This document shows positions 1 through 4,640 of a DNA stretch of 6,067 bases, piece by piece (position 1 is the first letter of the stretch; every line of letters begins with the position of its first letter). The position numbers were made by a program, and so were the translations under genes. Under the pieces are notes generated by a model. The model saw nothing but the letters and a program-made list of their open reading frames with translations, had not been told where the DNA came from and did not search any database. This DNA is from Nocardioidaceae bacterium. Lineage in GTDB: Bacteria > Actinomycetota > Actinomycetes > Propionibacteriales > Nocardioidaceae. The DNA lies in contig JAGQUE010000463.1 of NCBI GenBank assembly GCA_020438665.1, positions 1 through 6,067 on the forward strand, given 5' to 3'.

Positions 1-226
1 CCCGGCCCTCCTCGGGCGCGGACTCCGCTGCGGAGGCGCGGCGCAGCTGCACCTCGTAGCGGGCTTGGAGCGGAAGGAATCGAGCGAGAGTGGGAACGGC
101 TGCGCAGGGCCCTGACCGGGAATGCAGGGGCGTTGGTGTTAGCCACAGCCCCGCCAGCTGCTCGCCGTCGGCCGCGACCAGGTCGACCAGGCCGGCCGGC
201 GGGGGAGTGACTGAGGAGATGTTGGG
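1..226. other. Left-edge region without a confident gene
   Basis: No gene can be supported here. A forward frame is open from base 1 to a TGA at 208-210, and a reverse frame is also open across the whole stretch, as often happens in GC-rich DNA. The reverse frame has better third-position GC over 1-58 (a possible GTG start at 52), so the 5' end of a reverse gene leaving the left edge is possible. Small structures are visible: CTCCGC-T-GCGGAG at 23-35 and an 8-base direct repeat CGACCAGG at 175-182 and 184-191. The last bases (213-218, GAGGAG) are the ribosome binding site of the next gene. Confidence 0.35.
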
Positions 227-682
227 GTGACGAGCCAGACCACGATTCCGGTGGGGCTCTACTGGAAGCCCGGCGTGTGGGACCTCGCCCGCTCGGCCTA
301 CGTCGCCGACCTGGACACCGATGCCGACTCGCCCGGTTCGTTCGTCGGCTGGCTCGCCCAGGCGCTCGAGCTGCACGCGCGGCGCTCACCGCAGCAGCGG
401 GCCGAGCTCGCGGCCCGGGGGGAGAGGCATCCCGCCCTGGTCAGCGTGACCCGTAAGAGCTTCAACAAGAAGCACGACTTGCCAGCCTCGACGATCGAGG
501 CGGTCGAAGACGCGCTCGTGGCCGACCGTCAGGAGCTCGGCCGGATGCTCGCGCGCTCGGCGTTCGCGCAGGAGGCGGTGATCGCTGCAGCAGAGGACGC
601 CCGCCGGCGGCTGGGCCGCGAGCTGCCTCCGCCACCGCAGAAGCTCAGCAATCGACCGCCACGGCGCCGGCCGGCACGGTAG
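227..682 (+). CDS. Putative plasmid-type ribbon-helix-helix (ParB-like) DNA-binding protein
   Basis: A 151-residue protein starting at GTG 227, eight bases after GAGGAG (213-218). Residues about 10-55 have the layout I associate with the ParB-like ribbon-helix-helix proteins of actinobacterial plasmids: a short strand (VGLYWKPGVWDLARSAY), a spacer, then SFVGWLAQALELHARRS, comparable to the 'SLSDFVxxAL' helix. The middle has basic patches (VTRKSFNKKH, about 74-83) and a charged helical segment. The C-terminus (about 133-151) is proline/arginine-rich and probably disordered and DNA-contacting. Such proteins bind centromere or operator repeats and usually sit beside a ParA ATPase, which is not visible here, so it could equally be an autoregulator. 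That this is a real gene is well supported; the function is inferred from pattern memory only. Confidence 0.6.
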   Translation: MTSQTTIPVGLYWKPGVWDLARSAYVADLDTDADSPGSFVGWLAQALELHARRSPQQRAELAARGERHPALVSVTRKSFNKKHDLPASTIEAVEDALVADRQELGRMLARSAFAQEAVIAAAEDARRRLGRELPPPPQKLSNRPPRRRPAR

Positions 683-735
683 CCGCGGGGCGACGCCGGC
701 AAGTTGTGTCGAAGCCCCCACCTAGCGTGCATCCC

Positions 736-774
736 AGCGCCCCGACCCAGCACCCGAGAGCCGGTCGGGGCGCT
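736..774 (+). terminator. Terminator-like GC-rich hairpin
   Basis: A perfect 12-bp inverted repeat, AGCGCCCCGACC (736-747) and GGTCGGGGCGCT (763-774), with a 15-base loop. It lies 53 bases after the stop of the 227-682 gene. It is followed only by TTCC rather than a U-run, which is common for actinobacterial intrinsic terminators. It would end the upstream transcript and isolate the ssb operon. An alternative is a structured element of a replication or partition site. Confidence 0.55.
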
Positions 775-821
775 TCCGCGTGCCCTGGGTGATCGCCCCC
801 GCGCGCCTTGGTGCCCTGCTG

Positions 822-850
822 ATTTCCCGCCGAGCTCGAGCGGCGGAAAT
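822..850. repeat. Imperfect hairpin upstream of ssb
   Basis: ATTTCCCGCCG (822-832) pairs with CGGCGGAAAT (841-850), with one bulged C and the loop AGCTCGAG. The A/T base of the stem is conspicuous in this GC-rich sequence. There is no U-run after it. It may be a second terminator-like stem, a regulatory RNA structure or a DNA cruciform; the sequence does not decide. Confidence 0.45.
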
Positions 851-889
851 GACTTCGGCCGGCGTGATCGCTGCCGGACCTCGATGACA

Positions 890-934
890 CCTAGGTGACT
901 GCGGGACCGATCGCACGTCTCGCAGTCACCTAGG
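890..934. promoter_or_regulatory. 14-bp perfect inverted repeat overlapping the ssb ribosome binding site
   Basis: CCTAGGTGACTGCG (890-903) and CGCAGTCACCTAGG (921-934) are perfect inverted copies separated by 17 bases. The right arm contains the first half of the Shine-Dalgarno AGGAGG (932-937), so folding in the mRNA would hide the ssb ribosome binding site. The left arm is centred on a further 10-bp palindrome, CACCTAGGTG (888-897), which looks like an operator. CACCTAG also occurs at 719-725, giving three copies in this intergenic region and none elsewhere that I found. Candidate roles are translational autoregulation by SSB or an operator for the upstream DNA-binding protein. Confidence 0.6.
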
Positions 935-942
935 AGGAAGCC

Positions 943-1332
943 ATGTCCACCACCGTCACCTTCGCCGGCAACCTGGCTGAGGCGCCCGAGCTGCACCACA
1001 CCCGCGACAACAAGCCGTTCGTCAGCTGCCGCATCCTGGTCAACCGCCGGATCCAGAACGAGCAGGGGGAGTGGGTCAACGACGAGCCCACGGCCCACAA
1101 CGTGACGGTCTTCGGATCGGCCGCCACCCACGTTTACGACAGCTGCGGAGCTGGTGACCCGATCTTCGTCCACGGCCTCGAGCGCACCGAGAGCTGGCCC
1201 GACAAGGAGACCGGCGAGAAGCGCACCAAGGACGTCGTGGTCGTCGACAACCGCTTCGGCGAAGTGGGCCTGTCGCTCAAGTACGTCTCCGCGCGCATCG
1301 ATCGCGCGCCCCGCCCGGCCCAGGCCAGCTGA
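943..1332 (+). CDS. ssb: Single-stranded DNA-binding protein
   Basis: A 129-residue SSB, starting at ATG 943 six bases or so after a strong AGGAGG (932-937). The N-terminal 110 residues form one OB fold: MSTTVTFAGNLAEAPEL is the first strand and turn, followed by KPFVSCRILVNRR, the strand HNVTVFGSAATHVYDS, and GDPIFVHGLER. It would bind single-stranded DNA as a tetramer during replication, repair or conjugative transfer. It is shorter than chromosomal actinobacterial SSBs, which are roughly 160-180 residues with a glycine-rich linker and an acidic DDDIPF-like tip. This one ends ARIDRAPRPAQAS, so the usual partner-recruiting tip is absent. It heads the ssb-DUF4192-small ORF-dprA operon. An accessory, plasmid-type SSB is the best reading. 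Confidence 0.93.
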   Translation: MSTTVTFAGNLAEAPELHHTRDNKPFVSCRILVNRRIQNEQGEWVNDEPTAHNVTVFGSAATHVYDSCGAGDPIFVHGLERTESWPDKETGEKRTKDVVVVDNRFGEVGLSLKYVSARIDRAPRPAQAS

Positions 1333-1352
1333 GCCGCAGGAGGTTCGCTCCG

Positions 1353-2378
1353 ATGGATCTCATCGTTCAGTCCCCGGACGAGCTGCTCGCCGCGGTGCCT
1401 CACGTCCTCGGTTTCAAGCCCGAGGAATCGATCGTCCTGGTGCCCTTCCGGCCCGGGCTGCCGATCACCCGCGTCGACCTGCCCAGGACCGCCGCCGAAC
1501 GCGAGGACGTCTGGGACGCACTCAGCGGCCCGTACGGCCGACACGCCCGGCCCGGTGCCCGCCTCGCCATCATCTGCATCACCGAGGACCGCCGCAGCGC
1601 CGAGCTGGCCAGCCATCACCTTTCCAACCGCCTCGAGACCGTGGGCATCACCACCCACATCCGGCTGTGGTCCGACGGCGAGCGCTGGCGTGAGTTCAAC
1701 ACCGGCCAGACGGGCCTGCAGACCCAGTCGACCGCCGAGAAGATCGCGGCCGCGACCGTGCTCACCGGCGCCGCCCAGCCGGCCGCCAGCCGCGACTCGC
1801 TCGCGGCTTCCATGGTCGGCGACCGCGAACCGATCGCCCAGCTGATCCCCGAAGCTCGAGCAGCAGCAGCCGCCAGCAGCCCCGCCGTCGAGCGGGACTG
1901 GGCACTGGACCGGCTCGAGCAGTTCCACGCCGACGGCAACCGGCTCTCCGACGTCGACGGTGCACGGATGCTCGTGGCCCTGGAGACGATCGGCACCCGC
2001 GACGCGCTCTGGGAGGACATGAGCCGGGAAAACCACACCTCCCACATGGCGCTGTGGAACGACCTCACCCGCCGCGCTCCCGACGAGGTCCGCGCGGCGC
2101 CTGCCGCCATGCTCGGCTTCGCCAGTTGGCTGCACGGCGACGGCGCCAAGGCCTGGTGCGCGCTCGACCAGGTACCAGCCGAGCGGCCCTACTCCATGGC
2201 CGCCATCGTCGCCTCGGCCCTGCAGAACGGCATCCACCCGCGCGAGTGGGACAGGTACCAGACCCAGATGCGCGATCTCGCGGCCGAGCTCGACGAGTCC
2301 TTCGTGCCCGAGCCGCCTGCCCACCAGCGCGACCTGCCCATGCAGCCCGCCCCAAACCGCCCGGCCCCGGGCCGCTGA
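1353..2378 (+). CDS. DUF4192 family protein
   Basis: A 341-residue protein, ATG 1353, nine bases after AGGAGG (1338-1343) and 20 bases after the ssb stop. The N-terminus is diagnostic for DUF4192, a family common in actinobacteria and of unknown function: SPDELLAAVPHVLGFKPEES, then IVLVPFR, followed by LAIICITEDRR near residue 70 and HIRLWSDGERWREF near residue 100. The family tail is also present: LVALETIGTRDALWEDM, then AAPAAMLGFASWLHGDGAKAW and ALDQVPAERPYSMA. No catalytic motif, membrane segment or signal peptide is seen, so it is a cytoplasmic protein. The C-terminus carries LDESFVPE (residues 313-320), found again in the DprA-like protein two genes downstream. The position between ssb and dprA suggests a role in DNA metabolism, but that is inference. 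Confidence 0.93.
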   Translation: MDLIVQSPDELLAAVPHVLGFKPEESIVLVPFRPGLPITRVDLPRTAAEREDVWDALSGPYGRHARPGARLAIICITEDRRSAELASHHLSNRLETVGITTHIRLWSDGERWREFNTGQTGLQTQSTAEKIAAATVLTGAAQPAASRDSLAASMVGDREPIAQLIPEARAAAAASSPAVERDWALDRLEQFHADGNRLSDVDGARMLVALETIGTRDALWEDMSRENHTSHMALWNDLTRRAPDEVRAAPAAMLGFASWLHGDGAKAWCALDQVPAERPYSMAAIVASALQNGIHPREWDRYQTQMRDLAAELDESFVPEPPAHQRDLPMQPAPNRPAPGR

Positions 2379-2391
2379 GGAGAACACCGCG

Positions 2392-2553
2392 ATGAACCAC
2401 GACAACGACGACACCCCGGCGCCCCAGCCCAGCGCCACCGAGCGCCAGCTGCGCCGCCTGATGGTGCCCGAGCCCGCGGCCTACGCACCCGGCAAGCGCC
2501 TCGACGTCATCCACGAACCCGACCTCGAGCTCCTGTGGGGAGGCCAGGAATGA
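2392..2553 (+). CDS. Small hypothetical protein of the ssb-dprA operon
   Basis: A 53-residue protein not recognised as any family. ATG 2392 follows TGAGGAG (2376-2382, overlapping the DUF4192 stop) with good spacing, and its stop TGA overlaps the next gene's ATG as ATGA (2550-2553), which implies translational coupling. Third codon positions are almost all G or C, supporting real coding. The N-terminus is acidic and polar (MNHDNDDTPAPQPS). A basic helix follows (TERQLRRLMVPEP), then KRLDVIHEPDLELLW and a GGQE end. The charged ends with a short hydrophobic/aromatic C-terminal segment suggest an adaptor or interaction peptide. No function can be assigned. Confidence 0.8.
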   Translation: MNHDNDDTPAPQPSATERQLRRLMVPEPAAYAPGKRLDVIHEPDLELLWGGQE

Positions 2554-3590
2554 CCACACACGACGTCGACGCCGCGGCGGTCGACCGGCTAGCGCGCGTC
2601 AGGCTGAGCTGCGTCATCGAACCCGGAGATCTCCGCGTCACCGGCCTAGTCAGCGAGCTCGGCGCCACCAAGGTCGCGGACTATCTCGAGGCCGCCGGCG
2701 ACGTGGAGCGCCACTGGGCCTTCGCCCTCGGTGCTGACCTCGGCCACGTCGACGCCGACCAGATGCTCGAGCAGGCCGCCGCCCGAGGCATCCGCTTCCT
2801 AGTCCCCGGCGACGCCGAATGGCCCGCCCAGCTCGGAGACCTGCCGCACGCTGGCGCTCTCCACGAGCACGGCGGTGAACCGGTCGGCCTGTGGGTCCGC
2901 GGAGCGCACGACCTGCGCGAGCTCGCCGGCAACGCTGTGGCCGTGGTCGGATCCCGCGCCGCCACCAGCTACGGCACGGAGCAGGCAACGCAGCTGAGCC
3001 GTGACCTGGCCGCCATGGGGCACACCGTGGTGAGCGGCCTCGCGTACGGCATCGACCAGGCCGCCCACCGCGGCGCGCTCCTCGCCGGCGGGCCGACCAT
3101 CGCCGTCCTGCCGTCTGGCGCGGACCGCCCCTACCCGACGGCACACGGCCAGCTGCTCGAGGCGGTCGCCGATCGCGGCCTCGTCGTCTCCGAGGCGCCG
3201 CCGGGAGCCGGCCCTACCCGCGCCAGATTCCTGGCCCGTAACCGCGTCGTCGCTGCTCTGTCCGAAGGAACGGTGATCGTCGAGGGGGCCGTGCGCAGCG
3301 GAGCGCTCAACACCGCCCACTCGACCGCCAACTTGCACCGTCCCGTGATGGGCCTCCCCGGCCCGGTCACCAGCGCCGCGTCGACCGGCGTGAACCAGCT
3401 CATCCGGCTCGGCCAGGCCAGTGCGGTGATCAACGCCCAGGACATCATTGCCGACGTCATGACCCACGCGGCGGTCACCGCGTGCGGCGGCACCGAGCAG
3501 CTCGACGAGTCGTTCGTCCCCGAGCTGGTGCGCTCGCCTCAGAGCCAGGCCCCGAGCTCGATCGCGCCGGCCTCCGTGCCTCGACGGTGA
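2550..3590 (+). CDS. dprA: DprA-family (DNA processing Smf) protein without winged helix
   Basis: A DprA/Smf Rossmann-fold protein, which binds single-stranded DNA and loads RecA. I choose ATG 2550 (346 residues), coupled to the previous gene by ATGA with GGGGAGG at 2537-2543, over the in-frame GTG at 2535. Signatures in order: VAVVGSR (131-136; the family GSR), SGLAYGID (162-169) with QAAHRGAL, IAVLPSGADRPYP, VVSEAPPG, FLARNRVVAALS (227-238), VEGAVRSGALNTAHSTAN, and LPGPVTSAASTGVNQLI. The N-terminal 120 residues match the DprA lead-in, with VPGDAEWPAQL and the LWVRG that precedes the core. The C-terminal winged helix of many DprA proteins is missing. The tail has LDESFVPE (318-325) instead. 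Being with ssb, not near topA or the competence genes, marks it as an accessory copy. Confidence 0.9.
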   Translation: MTTHDVDAAAVDRLARVRLSCVIEPGDLRVTGLVSELGATKVADYLEAAGDVERHWAFALGADLGHVDADQMLEQAAARGIRFLVPGDAEWPAQLGDLPHAGALHEHGGEPVGLWVRGAHDLRELAGNAVAVVGSRAATSYGTEQATQLSRDLAAMGHTVVSGLAYGIDQAAHRGALLAGGPTIAVLPSGADRPYPTAHGQLLEAVADRGLVVSEAPPGAGPTRARFLARNRVVAALSEGTVIVEGAVRSGALNTAHSTANLHRPVMGLPGPVTSAASTGVNQLIRLGQASAVINAQDIIADVMTHAAVTACGGTEQLDESFVPELVRSPQSQAPSSIAPASVPRR

Positions 3591-3605
3591 GCCCAACCGC
3601 GCCCC

Positions 3606-3614
3606 TGTGGATAA
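3606..3614 (-). promoter_or_regulatory. Exact DnaA-box match
   Basis: TGTGGATAA on the forward strand reads TTATCCACA on the reverse, the classical DnaA box. It lies in the 80-base gap between dprA and the next small ORF. It is a single copy here, and I found no second box, so it cannot by itself define an origin. A TANNNT match (TACGCT, 3639-3644) further right may be the -10 of the following small ORF, though no clear -35 is visible. Confidence 0.35.
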
Positions 3615-3670
3615 CCCGATATCGCCGGCGTCCACGCCTACGCTGCTGAACTGACAAGGAGGCAACACCG

Positions 3671-3787
3671 ATGATCGACCTGACCGACCCGCCAGCCGCG
3701 CCGGCCGTCCGCGTCGACTGGATCTGGACCGTGAGCGTTGAGCGCGTCCTGGAGGGTCCGCCGGACCTGCTCAGCTGGGCGAGCTGA
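3671..3787 (+). CDS. Short ORF with strong RBS, possibly first half of a frameshifted gene
   Basis: ATG 3671 follows a near-ideal AAGGAGG (3656-3662) by eight bases and opens a 38-codon frame with high third-position GC. It reads MIDLTDPPAAPAVRVDW, then IWTVSVERVLEGPPDLLSWAS and a TGA. The protein is unrecognised. Just after the stop, coding-like sequence continues in another frame (from 3786). Joining the two across one extra base near 3785 gives a smooth 95-residue protein (LLSWAS then DQLLVTSEMRF). So this is either a small gene followed closely by a second one, or a gene broken by a one-base insertion or sequencing error. Confidence 0.5.
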   Translation: MIDLTDPPAAPAVRVDWIWTVSVERVLEGPPDLLSWAS

Positions 3788-3797
3788 CCAACTGCTC

Positions 3798-3959
3798 GTG
3801 ACAAGCGAAATGCGGTTCCGCCGCGACATCGCCGCGCTCTGCCCGACGCCGCGGCACCGCGACGTGCCCGGCAGCCTCCAGGCCGCCCGCGTCGCCGACT
3901 CCCTCGCGGCCGCGCTTGCTGCTGCTCCGGCCGACCTCGGTCTGGCCGAGCGGCACTAG
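3798..3959 (+). CDS. Small hypothetical protein, or second half of the frameshifted gene
   Basis: About 53 residues if GTG 3798 is used (49 from ATG 3810); neither start has a convincing ribosome binding site. The reading is supported by strong third-position GC from about 3815 to the end. It reads MRFRRDIAALCPTPRHRDV, then PGSLQAARVADSLAAALAAA, a likely helix. Its TAG stop overlaps the TAG of the convergent reverse gene in CTAG (3956-3959). The family is unrecognised. The lack of its own ribosome binding site and the good fit to the preceding short ORF favour a common 95-residue ancestor. The upstream open part of this frame (3735-3797) has poor codon bias and is probably not translated. Confidence 0.5.
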   Translation: MTSEMRFRRDIAALCPTPRHRDVPGSLQAARVADSLAAALAAAPADLGLAERH

Positions 3960-4213
3960 CCGATCTGGCCGGTCCAGTTCGGGTCAACCGGGACCGGGAT
4001 CAGATCCTCGACCGGCAGCCAGTCCATTTTCACCACCGGCTTGAGCGCGGCATCGTCGTGCCAGACGACCAACGCCTCCCAGCGTCGGCCCGCACGCTTC
4101 CAGTCGAGGACGAGCCCCCGGGACGGCTTGAGCCGGCCCACGTTCCTGATCAGCACGAACCGCACGTCGCCGTAGGGACGCCACGCATCGTTCTTGGGCG
4201 GGTTGGCCGACAC
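3956..4213 (-). CDS. Small hypothetical protein, paralog of the neighbouring 98-residue protein
   Basis: An 85-residue protein from GTG 4213, six bases after GAGGGG (4225-4220), only ten bases beyond the end of the upstream gene, so cotranscribed with it. The core is GLVLDWKRAGRRWEALVVW (about residues 33-51), followed by a W-L-P-V-E-D-L-I-P-V segment. The same core, GLLLEWRRAGRLWEGRVVY, appears in the neighbour, so the two arose by duplication or belong to one family. The N-terminus reads WRPYGDVRFVLIRNVGRLKP. Alternating hydrophobic residues suggest a small beta-rich fold. Similar short proteins occur in actinobacterial plasmids and phages by my recollection, without known function. The promoter of the pair holds a LexA-like box. 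Confidence 0.82.
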   Translation of the reverse strand: MSANPPKNDAWRPYGDVRFVLIRNVGRLKPSRGLVLDWKRAGRRWEALVVWHDDAALKPVVKMDWLPVEDLIPVPVDPNWTGQIG

Positions 4214-4223
4214 GACGAACCCC

Positions 4224-4520
4224 TCACTCGGTGGTCAGCAGCTCGGCCGCGACCCACTCCTCGACGGATGCCCAGCGGCCCGGTCGCAGCTGCGCGGCGT
4301 AGACGACTCGCCCCTCCCAAAGGCGACCTGCGCGGCGCCACTCCAGGAGCAGGCCTGGGCGGGGCTCCGCGCCGTCCACGGGCCCGCTGATCCAGCAGTG
4401 CCGGCCGGGATAATCGGGCACGGCGGGGTTCGCTGGCGGCAGCGTCTGGTCCTGGCGCTGATCGACGCGCACGCGGTCCCTCAAGGGGATGCCCGCACCC
4501 CGCCCGTAGCCGCCCGCCAT
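4224..4520 (-). CDS. Small hypothetical protein with SOS-type promoter, first of a paralogous pair
   Basis: A 98-residue protein. The reverse frame stays open far upstream under the ligase gene, but the real start should be ATG 4520: a TATCGT -10 at 4533-4528 ends seven bases before it, the arrangement of a leaderless actinobacterial mRNA. A GTG at 4529 overlaps that -10 and is unlikely. The basic N-terminal half is variable (MAGGYGRGAGIPLRDRVRVD). The conserved part is HCWISGPVDGAEPRP, then GLLLEWRRAGRLWEGRVVYA (about 53-72), and ends SVEEWVAAELLTTE. The core is shared with the downstream 85-residue protein. No enzyme motif is visible. The SOS box in its promoter suggests induction by DNA damage. 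Confidence 0.82.
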   Translation of the reverse strand: MAGGYGRGAGIPLRDRVRVDQRQDQTLPPANPAVPDYPGRHCWISGPVDGAEPRPGLLLEWRRAGRLWEGRVVYAAQLRPGRWASVEEWVAAELLTTE

Positions 4521-4527
4521 GCTTCCC

Positions 4528-4558
4528 ACGATAGAACAAGTGTTCGAACTGCGGTCAG
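4528..4558 (-). promoter_or_regulatory. Promoter of the reverse small-gene pair
   Basis: On the reverse strand, CTGACC (4558-4553) resembles the -35 TTGACN and TATCGT (4533-4528) fits the -10 TANNNT, with 19 bases between them. Seven bases separate the -10 from ATG 4520, predicting a leaderless transcript. The LexA-like box lies in the spacer and touches the -10. Confidence 0.5.
4532..4547 (-). promoter_or_regulatory. LexA (SOS) box
   Basis: Read on the reverse strand, TCGAACACTTGTTCTA matches the actinobacterial/Bacillus LexA site TCGAAC-N4-GTTCGA at 11 of 12 specified bases. On the forward strand the centre AAGT also fits the RNRY core of CGAACRNRYGTTYC. It sits between the -35 and -10 elements of the reverse small-gene promoter, where bound LexA would block RNA polymerase. 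It is about 95 bases upstream of the ligase start, too far for simple steric repression of that gene. Confidence 0.65.
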
Positions 4559-4628
4559 CCTCGCACCATAAAGCCAGCCCTTGCCGTACTCGAGACCGCC
4601 ACGGGTGCTGGTGGGTCGCCTGGGTTCG

Positions 4629-4634
4629 TACCCT
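4629..4634 (+). promoter_or_regulatory. Leaderless -10 element of the ligase gene
   Basis: TACCCT fits TANNNT and is followed by six bases (GAATGC) and then GTG 4641, which places the transcription start at the start codon itself. No good -35 hexamer is seen upstream. It supports GTG 4641 over the earlier in-frame starts at 4581 (TTG), 4605 and 4611. Confidence 0.45.
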
Positions 4635-4640
4635 GAATGC

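Noticed and set aside
704..898. 64-residue forward ORF in the intergenic region
   Set aside because: It has poor codon bias, no ribosome binding site, and is built across the terminator-like hairpin.
529..1173. 214-residue reverse frame over the intergenic region before ssb
   Set aside because: It overlaps the end of the 151-residue gene and the ssb start, has no ribosome binding site or recognisable motif, and crosses the hairpins.
1154..1693. 179-residue forward frame spanning the ssb-DUF4192 junction
   Set aside because: It is an out-of-frame shadow of two recognised genes, rich in Arg/Pro/Ala.
1134..2438. 434-residue reverse open frame
   Set aside because: It lies opposite ssb and DUF4192, both with clear family signatures and ribosome binding sites; its composition is the antisense pattern of GC-rich genes.
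2535..2549. GTG 2535 as start of the DprA-like gene
   Set aside because: The ATG at 2550 forms the ATGA overlap with the previous stop and is better spaced from GGGGAGG.
4581..4640. TTG 4581 or GTG 4605/4611 as ligase starts
   Set aside because: They lack ribosome binding sites and add residues outside the family's usual beginning; the leaderless -10 points to 4641.
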